Both the position numbers and the translations under genes were made by a program. From contig DPRT01000204.1 in assembly GCA_003538615.1 (NCBI GenBank), positions 19,540 through 26,306 of the forward strand: a DNA stretch of 6,767 nucleotides, in the 5' to 3' direction. Of this stretch, positions 1 to 6,767 are shown one piece after another. The number at the start of each line of letters is the position of its first letter. Within the stretch, counting starts at the first letter, position 1. Origin of the DNA: Holophagaceae bacterium (GTDB taxonomy: Bacteria; Acidobacteriota; Holophagae; Holophagales; Holophagaceae). The notes beneath the pieces are model-generated. The model did not search any database. It saw only the letters and a list, made by a program, of their open reading frames with translations, and was not told the origin of the DNA.

Positions 1-686
1 GCCAGCAGGGCCTGGGAGCTGCGGTCCTGCACCATGCCCCGGGCCGCTTCCAGCCAGGGGCGGGGGAAGGGGGCGCCGTCCTCCAGGCGGAGGCACCCGG
101 GCAGGTCCGCCTCGGGCACCAGGCCCTCGGGGATGTCCCCTTCCAGCATCCGGAAGGAAGGGCGGGGGGGGGCCTGGAGGCGGGTCCACAGCGCCTCCAG
201 GTCCGCCTCGGCCCCGTGGGGCGCCAGCGCCGCCTTCAGGGCCCGTTCCGCCGCGGCGGGACGGTCCAGGGCCGCGGGCAGGGCGTCCAGCTCGGCGGCC
301 AGGGCGGCGCGGTCCTTGGCGGCCCGGCGCAGGATGGCGTTCACCAGGCCCTTGTGGGGGACGAAGCCCAGTTCCCGGTTCGCGGCCAGCTCTACGGATT
401 CGTTCACGGCGGCGTGGTCGCTGACGCCGGGCAGCCAGGCCAGCTGCACGAGGCCCATGGCCAGGGCCACCCGGGTGCCCAGGGGCACGCCCCGGTCGGG
501 ATCCTTCAGCTTGGGCTTCACCCAGGCCTGGATCCGACCCCAGCGGCGCAGGCAGAGGCCCAGCATGGCCTGGGCCAGATGCGCATCCTCGCCCAGCTCA
601 CGATCCCAGAAGTCCGGCACGCGGCCCTTCTCCCCGAAGACTTCATGGAGGGCGTGGGCGACGTGGAGGCGGGCGGGCGTGGGCAT
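1..686 (-). CDS. rsmB: 16S rRNA (cytosine-C5)-methyltransferase RsmB, N-terminal part (truncated by window edge)
   Basis: RsmB (Sun/Fmu) is a cytoplasmic SAM-dependent enzyme that makes m5C967 in 16S rRNA. Reading the minus strand from the ATG at 686 gives 228 codons with no stop before the edge. Residues about 1-140 look like the NusB-type RNA-binding domain that begins RsmB: GVSDHAAVNESVELA near 86-100, then KGLVNAILRR. The last visible residues, MVQDRSSQALL, match the VQD-x-SSQ segment that opens the methyltransferase domain. The SAM-binding motifs and the two catalytic cysteines would lie beyond the window. A GGAG stands four bases before the ATG. The gene lies 44 bases downstream of the CsgG-like gene on the same strand. 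A free NusB protein is less likely, because the ORF continues well past the NusB domain into RsmB-specific sequence. The left end is cut by the window, not by mutation. Confidence 0.9.
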   Translation of the reverse strand, partial: MPTPARLHVAHALHEVFGEKGRVPDFWDRELGEDAHLAQAMLGLCLRRWGRIQAWVKPKLKDPDRGVPLGTRVALAMGLVQLAWLPGVSDHAAVNESVELAANRELGFVPHKGLVNAILRRAAKDRAALAAELDALPAALDRPAAAERALKAALAPHGAEADLEALWTRLQAPPRPSFRMLEGDIPEGLVPEADLPGCLRLEDGAPFPRPWLEAARGMVQDRSSQALL

Positions 687-710
687 GGGGCTCCGGAAGA
701 CAGAACCCCG

Positions 711-716
711 ATTATC
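711..716 (-). promoter_or_regulatory. possible -10 element for rsmB
   Basis: Read on the minus strand this is GATAAT, five of six bases of the sigma-70 -10 consensus, about 24 bases before the rsmB ATG in the short gap after the CsgG-like gene. No good -35 hexamer is visible 16-18 bases upstream, so this is only a candidate for a separate rsmB promoter. Read-through from the upstream gene is equally possible. Confidence 0.25.
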
Positions 717-730
717 CCCCGTTCGACGCG

Positions 731-1894
731 CTACAGCTCTTTCAGGATTTCGGCCTTCTTGGCCTCGTAGTCCTTCTTGTCCAGCAGGCCCTTCTTGTGG
801 AGTTCCTGGAGCCTCTGGAGGCGCGCTTCGGGGCTGGCCTTGGCGGGGGTGGCTTCCGGTTTCGGCGGGGGCGCGGATTCGATCCGGGAAGCGGGCTCGC
901 TGCGGCTTTCGGCCCGGCGGAGGGCCTCCTGGAGCCGGAGGGCATCCTGGCATTCACGCAGCGCGGTCTGGAAGATGCTGGCGTCGGGCTGCATGTCCAG
1001 GGCGGCGCGGAGGTGGGGCAGGGCGTCTTCGTACTGGCCCTGGATGAAGCGGATGATGCCCACGTTGTACTGGGCCCGGGGGTAGTACTTGGGCTTCTGC
1101 CCCTTGTCCAGCCGCGACCGGTCGAGGCCCTCCAGGGCCAGGTCCAGGGCCCCGCGGATGTCGCGGGCCTTGAGCCGTTCGTGGGCCTTCTCCATGCCGA
1201 AGACCTCGTCATCGAAGAAGGTGAGCTTGCGGACCTCGCTCCAGGACAGGAGCATGCGCAGCACCTTCGCCTTGGCGGTTTCGAAGGCCATGCGGCGCAC
1301 GTCCGAATCCCGCGGATAGGCCGGATAGCCCTCGTACGACGTGTTGCTGAGGCTGGGCGCATCCTCCAGGCGCTGGGCGCCGAAGACGCGGCCCGTGCTG
1401 AGGTCCACCACCTGTACGGTGGCGCTGAAATCCAGGCTGGTGATGCTGGTGCGCTTGAACCGGACGGTCTCCTTCTTGGTCTTGGAATCCGTGCTGCGCT
1501 CCTCTTTGATGGACTGGTTGCGGCTGAGGTCCGAGCGGTTCACGTTCACGATCACCAGGACGCTGGGCCCCAGAAGCTTGCCCAGGCGGGCGATGGTGGC
1601 GGGCTCCACGTAGCCGCTGGCGCCCAGTTCCTGCTCTTTCAGCACGGCGTCGAGGTGGGCGCGGTCCACCACCTCCACCTGGCCGCTCTGCACCAGCTCG
1701 GCTGTGAGGGCGTCCGCCAGCTCGCGGGAGTGGAGGTCCCGGGAGGGGGCGAAGGCCAGGCGCTCCACCTTCAGGCCCAGGCCCGGGGGATGCACGACCA
1801 CCACGTCCACCTTGGGGTTGGCGAGCTCGCTCCAGAACTGGGCCTGGACGGGGATCGGCAGCAGGGCCAGGGTCGCGGGAATCAACAGGCGCAT
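731..1894 (-). CDS. secreted CsgG-domain protein with TPR region and C-terminal SHOCT domain
   Basis: A predicted exported protein of 387 residues; its exact role is unknown. Residues 1-18 form a signal peptide (MRLLIPATLALLPIPVQA) with an Ala-x-Ala-like cut before Gln19. Residues about 40-225 resemble the CsgG / LpoB-type fold: VEVVDRAHLDAVLKEQEL (73-90), ASGYVEPATIARLGKLLGP (92-110) and the strand VLVIVNV. Residues about 236-305 look like tetratricopeptide helices (YNVGIIRFIQGQYEDALPHL). A Pro/Ala/Glu linker (about 328-355) leads to a C-terminal SHOCT domain at 357-387 (RLQRLQELHKKGLLDKKDYE). Unlike CsgG itself there is no lipobox cysteine, so it is probably a soluble periplasmic protein and not a lipidated pore. 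I chose the ATG at 1894, not the in-frame ATG at 1972, because it starts the signal peptide and has GGAG five bases upstream. CsgG-family proteins serve curli export or envelope assembly, but no curli genes are in view. Confidence 0.85.
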   Translation of the reverse strand: MRLLIPATLALLPIPVQAQFWSELANPKVDVVVVHPPGLGLKVERLAFAPSRDLHSRELADALTAELVQSGQVEVVDRAHLDAVLKEQELGASGYVEPATIARLGKLLGPSVLVIVNVNRSDLSRNQSIKEERSTDSKTKKETVRFKRTSITSLDFSATVQVVDLSTGRVFGAQRLEDAPSLSNTSYEGYPAYPRDSDVRRMAFETAKAKVLRMLLSWSEVRKLTFFDDEVFGMEKAHERLKARDIRGALDLALEGLDRSRLDKGQKPKYYPRAQYNVGIIRFIQGQYEDALPHLRAALDMQPDASIFQTALRECQDALRLQEALRRAESRSEPASRIESAPPPKPEATPAKASPEARLQRLQELHKKGLLDKKDYEAKKAEILKEL

Positions 1895-1970
1895 GGCGGC
1901 TCCGGAAGGCGGATCCAGGCTAGCACGCGCGGCTGTGGCATCCTGGGGCCGGACTTCCACGAGGCGCGCC
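1895..1970. promoter_or_regulatory. divergent intergenic region between the CsgG-like gene and osmC
   Basis: These 76 bases separate two gene starts that point away from each other, so both promoters should lie here or overlap the adjoining coding ends. The two ribosome binding sites are visible: GGAG (minus strand) before the CsgG-like ATG, and GAGG at 1961-1964 before the osmC ATG. I see no convincing -35/-10 pair on either strand and no clear operator palindrome. The region is as GC-rich as the genes. Confidence 0.4.
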
Positions 1971-2417
1971 ATGGCCCACTCCTACCCCCTCTCCCTTGCC
2001 TGGACCGGCAACACCCTCGATGGCTCCTACACCCGCAACGCCACCGTCTCGAACGCGGGCAAGCACCCCCTGGCGGTGAGCAGCGCCCCGGAATACGCGG
2101 GCGATCCCTCCCGCTGGAACCCCGAGGACCTGCTGGGCTCGGCCCTGGCCACCTGCCACATGCTCACCTTCCTGGCGCTGTGCGCCAAGGCCAAGGTGGA
2201 GGTCGTGGGCTATGAGGATCATGCGGAGTCCGTGCTGGACACCGTCGACAAGGTCACGCGCATCACCCAGGTGCGCCTGCGCCCCGTCATCCGCGTGACG
2301 CGGGGCACCAGCATGGCCAAGGTGGTGGAGCTCTTCGAGAAGGCCCACAAGTACTGCTTCGTGGCCAACTCCGTCACCTGCGAGGCCGTCATGGAACCCC
2401 GCGTGGTCGAGGTCTAG
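1971..2417 (+). CDS. OsmC/Ohr-family thiol peroxidase
   Basis: OsmC/Ohr proteins are cytoplasmic homodimers that reduce organic hydroperoxides, using a peroxidatic and a resolving cysteine. The 148-residue product has the normal family length. Both expected cysteines are present: Cys62 in NPEDLLGSALATCHM and Cys129 in HKYCFVANSV, the spacing and context seen in the family. Cys71 and Cys137 are extra. The CFVANS form of the second motif points to the broader OsmC group rather than classical Ohr, so I give no symbol. The ATG is preceded by GAGG with a six-base spacer. The TAG stop overlaps the nrdR ribosome binding site, which suggests translational coupling and a shared transcript with nrdR and probably lon. 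The substrate cannot be told from sequence. Confidence 0.92.
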   Translation: MAHSYPLSLAWTGNTLDGSYTRNATVSNAGKHPLAVSSAPEYAGDPSRWNPEDLLGSALATCHMLTFLALCAKAKVEVVGYEDHAESVLDTVDKVTRITQVRLRPVIRVTRGTSMAKVVELFEKAHKYCFVANSVTCEAVMEPRVVEV

Positions 2418-2425
2418 GAGCTTTC

Positions 2426-3004
2426 GTGCGCTGTCCCTTCTGCGGACATCTCGAGGACAAGGTGGTGGACTCGCGGGAGTCCCGCGAAGGCGACTCCATC
2501 CGGCGGCGGCGGGAGTGCCTGTCCTGCGCCCGCCGCTTCACCAGCTACGAGCGGGTGGAGGAGGTCCCCCTGGTGATTCTCAAGAAGGATGGGCGGCGCG
2601 AGCCCTTCGACCGCCAGAAGGTCATGAAGGGCCTGCTGCTGGCCTGCCAGAAGCGGCCCGTGTCCCTGGCCCGCATCGAGCAGCTGGTGGGCGATCTCCA
2701 GTCCCGGCTCATGGAGCGGCCCGACCGCGAGATCCGCAGCCGCGAGCTGGGCGAGCTGATCATGGACGAGCTGAAGGGCCTCGATCAGGTGGCCTATGTG
2801 CGCTTCGCCAGCGTGTACCGCGATTTCAAGGACCTGCCGGACTTCGTGAAGGCCCTGGAGGGCCTCATGCACAAGGAGGCCCAGAAGGAGGTGCTGGTGG
2901 TCCGGAGCGGGACAGCGACCGCGCTGGAGCCCGCCAAGCCCGTGCCCCAGGCCCTGTTTCCGGGTGAGGCTGAGACTCCTGCCCTCAGGACCCGGAAAAA
3001 GTAG
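2426..3004 (+). CDS. nrdR: transcriptional repressor NrdR with C-terminal extension
   Basis: NrdR is a zinc-ribbon/ATP-cone repressor that senses ATP and dATP and shuts off ribonucleotide reductase genes by binding NrdR boxes. The GTG start gives MRCPFCGHLEDKVVDSR, the canonical N-terminus. Zinc ligands are Cys3, Cys6, Cys31 and Cys34, followed by the basic RRRRECLSCARRFTSYER segment. The ATP cone spans about residues 48-138 (VILKKDGRREPFDRQKVMKG through YVRFASVYRDF). AGGAG at 2416-2420, five bases before GTG, overlaps the osmC stop, so the start is well supported. At 192 residues it is about 40 longer than the usual 150 or so. The added tail from about residue 153 is rich in Ala, Pro and Glu, ends RTRKK, and matches no domain I know. 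No ribonucleotide reductase gene or NrdR box is seen in the window, so the regulated genes lie elsewhere. Confidence 0.95.
   Translation: MRCPFCGHLEDKVVDSRESREGDSIRRRRECLSCARRFTSYERVEEVPLVILKKDGRREPFDRQKVMKGLLLACQKRPVSLARIEQLVGDLQSRLMERPDREIRSRELGELIMDELKGLDQVAYVRFASVYRDFKDLPDFVKALEGLMHKEAQKEVLVVRSGTATALEPAKPVPQALFPGEAETPALRTRKK
2957..2998 (+). repeat. two-part stem-loop at the nrdR 3' end
   Basis: TTTCCGGGT (2957-2965) pairs perfectly with ACCCGGAAA (2990-2998), a nine-base stem. Inside it CTGAG (2970-2974) pairs with CTCAG (2984-2988) around a nine-base loop. The structure ends four bases before the nrdR stop and is followed by AAAAAGTAGGGG, not a T-run, so it is not a standard intrinsic terminator for the plus strand. 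It could be an RNA processing or stability element between nrdR and lon, or chance. Confidence 0.5.
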
Positions 3005-3007
3005 GGG

Positions 3008-3013
3008 TATCCT
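3008..3013 (+). promoter_or_regulatory. possible -10 element before lon
   Basis: TATCCT matches four of six bases of the -10 consensus and lies 18 bases before the lon GTG, in the 27-base nrdR-lon gap. No TTGACA-like box is visible upstream. The same arrangement occurs before ftsY (TAGACT at 5951-5956), which is why I list it. If real, lon would have its own promoter with a very short leader as well as read-through from nrdR. Confidence 0.2.
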
Positions 3014-3031
3014 GGAGGGCGAGGTTTTTCC

Positions 3032-5461
<2,430 letters not shown>

Positions 5462-5525
5462 TTTTTAAGCATTTATCCCTTTTGCCCCACCCCCGTCCGG
5501 CTGGAACCTTCCCGGTGGTGCCCCC

Positions 5526-5894
5526 ATGCTCACGGAAGCCTTCACCCTCGTCCTGCAGCTGCCGCCTCTGGCCTTCAACGGTCCCCGGCCACCGCACCCC
5601 TTCCAGCCACCGCGGGAATTGACCTGTCCCGTGCAGGCCCTGGGCCGGCGCTGGATCCCGCTGGCCCCACAACCCTCGAGAACCTCACAAATTCAGCTGA
5701 ATCCAAACGACTTGCGGCTACGCGAGCCCCCGCATCTCGTCACCCCCCTCACCGACCTCCTGTTGCTGCTGGCCCTCTCGGGGCTGGCCTCGAGCACGGG
5801 CGGAAAGGTGGATTTCCGCTCCTGGTCCGACCGGCACCCCGGCCTCGTCACCCCGCCCCTGTATGCGCCGATGATGGCAAAGCCGGGGTTCTAG
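5526..5894 (+). CDS. hypothetical 122-residue ORF, doubtful
   Basis: I do not recognise this ORF. The product is Pro- and Leu-rich in its first half, has a short hydrophobic run TDLLLLLALSGLA near residues 79-91, and ends in MMAKPGF. A hand count gives about 69, 52 and 82 percent G+C at codon positions 1, 2 and 3, an order seen in real high-GC genes. Against it, codons rare in its neighbours are present (AGA, CTA, TCA, ATT, CAA), the ATG at 5526 has only a weak GGTGG stretch upstream, and no domain is evident. The hydrophobic run is too short and isolated to claim a membrane segment firmly. It could be a small lineage-specific protein, a decayed gene, or a chance ORF in GC-rich DNA. Confidence 0.25.
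   Translation: MLTEAFTLVLQLPPLAFNGPRPPHPFQPPRELTCPVQALGRRWIPLAPQPSRTSQIQLNPNDLRLREPPHLVTPLTDLLLLLALSGLASSTGGKVDFRSWSDRHPGLVTPPLYAPMMAKPGF
5691..5702. repeat. 12-base perfect palindrome
   Basis: ATTCAGCTGAAT reads the same on both strands and sits in a locally AT-richer patch (5681-5710). A palindrome of this length is expected about once or twice by chance in a window this size, so a role as an operator is only a possibility. Confidence 0.3.
5800..5819. repeat. seven-base inverted repeat with six-base loop
   Basis: GCGGAAA (5800-5806) pairs with TTTCCGC (5813-5819), extendable by a G-T and a G-C pair outward. No T-run follows on the plus strand. It lies inside the doubtful ORF and about 80 bases before the parS site. 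Its function is unknown. Confidence 0.3.
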
Positions 5895-5900
5895 ACCGGT

Positions 5901-5916
5901 TGTTCCACGTGGAACC
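5901..5916. promoter_or_regulatory. parS: parS site (ParB/Spo0J binding site)
   Basis: TGTTCCACGTGGAACC contains the perfect 14-base palindrome GTTCCACGTGGAAC at 5902-5915 around the CACGTG core. The known bacterial parS consensus is TGTTNCACGTGNAACA, and the CC/GG variant is common in high-GC bacteria such as Myxococcus. Only the outermost base differs here (C instead of A). Family knowledge: ParB dimers load at parS as CTP-dependent sliding clamps, spread over neighbouring DNA, and with ParA and SMC segregate the chromosome origin. The site is non-coding, after the doubtful ORF and 57 bases before the ftsY start, where most parS-bearing sequences would be tolerated. A chance match at this stringency in a few kilobases is very unlikely. 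Binding itself is inferred. Confidence 0.85.
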
Positions 5917-5918
5917 GC

Positions 5919-5931
5919 CGATCTGGGATCG
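5919..5931. repeat. small inverted repeat next to parS
   Basis: CGATC (5919-5923) and GATCG (5927-5931) flank TGG, three bases after the parS site. The arms are short and may be chance. Its position between parS and the putative ftsY promoter makes it a possible regulator site. Confidence 0.2.
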
Positions 5932-5950
5932 GGAATCGCCGCCGCTTCGG

Positions 5951-5956
5951 TAGACT
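5951..5956 (+). promoter_or_regulatory. possible -10 element for ftsY
   Basis: TAGACT matches four of six bases of the -10 consensus and is followed directly by GGAG (5957-5960). A good -35 box is not visible at 16-18 bases upstream. If used, the ftsY leader would be only about ten bases long. The surrounding sequence resembles the one before lon. Confidence 0.25.
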
Positions 5957-5973
5957 GGAGCCGCGAGGTGGGC

Positions 5974-6767
5974 GTGGGTCTTCTGGGTGGCCTGTTCGAC
6001 AAATTCAAGCAGGGGCTGAAGCGCACCCAGGAACTGGTGCTCGCCCCCATGGGCCGCCTCCTGGGCCTGCGCCGCCTGGACGAAGCCCAGATGGAGGAAC
6101 TGGAGGACCTGCTGCTCCAGGCGGACCTGGGCGTGAAGGCCGTGGATCAGCTCATGACCCGCCTCCGTTCCGAACTGCGGGGCGGCGCCGACATCGATCC
6201 CAAGGCCGTCCTCAAGGACGAACTGCTGAAGCTCCTGCGCCAGCAGCCTGCGCGCCCCTTTGCCACCTCCGCCACCCAGGTGGTGCTGCTGGTGGGCGTC
6301 AACGGCGTGGGCAAGACCACCACCCTGGGCAAGCTGGCCGCCCACCTGAAGGCCCAGGGGGACGGTGTGCTGGTGGTGGCCGGGGACACCTTCCGCGCCG
6401 CCGCCATCGATCAGTTGGAGCGCTGGGGCGAGCGGGCCGGCGTGCCCGTCATCCGCAACCAGATGGGGGGCGACCCCGCGGCCATCGCCTTCGACGGGGC
6501 CACCAGCGCCCTGGCCAAGGGCACGCCCTGGGTGCTCATCGATACGGCGGGGCGGCTCCACACCAAGGACCACCTCATGAAGGAGCTGGACAAGATCCGC
6601 CGCAGCCTCCAGAAGGTGATTCCCGAGGCGCCCCATCGCGTGCTGCTGGTGCTGGACGCCACCACGGGCCAGAACGGGCTCCAGCAGGCGGAGGTCTTCG
6701 CCCGGGTCGCGGGCGTCACGGACCTGGTGCTCACCAAGCTGGACGGCAGCGCCAAGGGCGGCGTGGT
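5974..6767 (+). CDS. ftsY: signal recognition particle receptor FtsY (truncated at right edge)
   Basis: FtsY is the membrane-associated SRP receptor GTPase that pairs with Ffh to deliver ribosomes making membrane proteins to the translocon. The 264 visible codons contain the N domain (about 1-95, starting MGLLGGLFDKFKQGLKRTQE, a form typical of compact FtsY) and most of the G domain: GVNGVGKTT (G1, 108-116), DTFRAAA (138-144), GGDPAA (165-170), DTAGR (190-194) and TKLDGSAKGG (G4, 254-263). DTFRAAA and the short N-terminus favour FtsY over Ffh. The long acidic A domain of E. coli FtsY is absent. Two in-frame GTG starts are possible. The one at 5974 has GAGG with a five-base spacer and gives the family-like MGLLGG start. 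The one at 5968 has GGAG with a seven-base spacer and adds two residues. The C-terminal end of the G domain lies beyond the window. Confidence 0.97.
   Translation, partial: MGLLGGLFDKFKQGLKRTQELVLAPMGRLLGLRRLDEAQMEELEDLLLQADLGVKAVDQLMTRLRSELRGGADIDPKAVLKDELLKLLRQQPARPFATSATQVVLLVGVNGVGKTTTLGKLAAHLKAQGDGVLVVAGDTFRAAAIDQLERWGERAGVPVIRNQMGGDPAAIAFDGATSALAKGTPWVLIDTAGRLHTKDHLMKELDKIRRSLQKVIPEAPHRVLLVLDATTGQNGLQQAEVFARVAGVTDLVLTKLDGSAKGGV

Larger units (their letters stand above)
5462..5973. other. gap between lon and ftsY without a recognised gene
   Basis: About 510 bases in an otherwise tightly packed region. It opens with an AT-richer patch (5461-5485, with TTTTTAAGCATTTATCCC), contains one unassigned plus-strand ORF (5526-5894), a 12-base palindrome (5691-5702), a hairpin (5800-5819), the parS site (5901-5916) and the ftsY leader. 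I looked for tRNA, SRP RNA and terminator signatures on both strands and found none. It most likely holds the end of the lon transcript, a chromosome-segregation site and the ftsY promoter. Confidence 0.7.

Noticed and set aside
34..1047. Plus-strand 337-codon open frame across rsmB
   Set aside because: It is Arg/Ser/Ala-rich shadow translation, antisense to the RsmB sequence and to the end of the CsgG-like gene.
1895..1972. Longer start for the CsgG-like protein at 1972
   Set aside because: It would put 26 polar residues before a clear signal peptide and overlap the osmC start codon. The ATG at 1894 has a proper ribosome binding site.
797..2215. A 472-codon plus-strand open frame across the CsgG-like gene and into osmC
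   Set aside because: It is antisense to the CsgG-like gene, then out of frame with osmC, and low in complexity with no domain signs.
5473..5481. TTATCC as a DnaA box near the parS site
   Set aside because: Only six of nine bases match TTATCCACA and there is no cluster of further boxes, so it does not support an origin here.

Overview
The window is GC-rich bacterial chromosome with strongly G/C-ending codons, packed with conserved housekeeping and stress genes. I see no mobile element, CRISPR array, tRNA or rRNA. The gene set fits a high-GC Gram-negative-type bacterium. An acidobacterium of the Holophaga/Geothrix kind is my best guess, resting only on overall impression (GC content, compact FtsY, a periplasmic CsgG-TPR-SHOCT protein), and Myxococcota-like lineages are not excluded.

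Layout. Positions 1-1894 lie on the minus strand: a gene for a secreted CsgG-domain/TPR/SHOCT protein (731-1894), followed 44 bases downstream by the 5' two thirds or so of rsmB (1-686, running off the left edge). A 76-base divergent gap (1895-1970) separates these from a plus-strand group: an OsmC-family peroxidase (1971-2417), nrdR (2426-3004) and lon (3032-5461). The osmC stop codon overlaps the nrdR ribosome binding site, and lon follows nrdR after 27 bases, so the three are probably cotranscribed. After lon comes a roughly 500-base stretch with no recognisable gene (5462-5973), then the start of ftsY (5974 to the right edge).

How the genes work together. osmC, nrdR and lon form a plausible redox/nucleotide/proteostasis cluster: hydroperoxide removal, (d)ATP-sensing repression of ribonucleotide reductase, and ATP-dependent degradation of damaged proteins. 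rsmB (16S rRNA methylation) and ftsY (SRP receptor) are translation and membrane-targeting functions.

Most notable signal. A near-perfect parS site, the binding site of the chromosome-segregation protein ParB, lies at 5901-5916 in the gap before ftsY. Its core is a perfect 14-base palindrome. The gap also holds an unassigned 122-codon ORF and several smaller inverted repeats. Other points of interest are a domain combination in the CsgG-like protein that lacks the usual lipobox, a C-terminal tail on NrdR carrying a stem-loop in its DNA, and a similar leader sequence before lon and ftsY. I found no convincing new multi-gene system.
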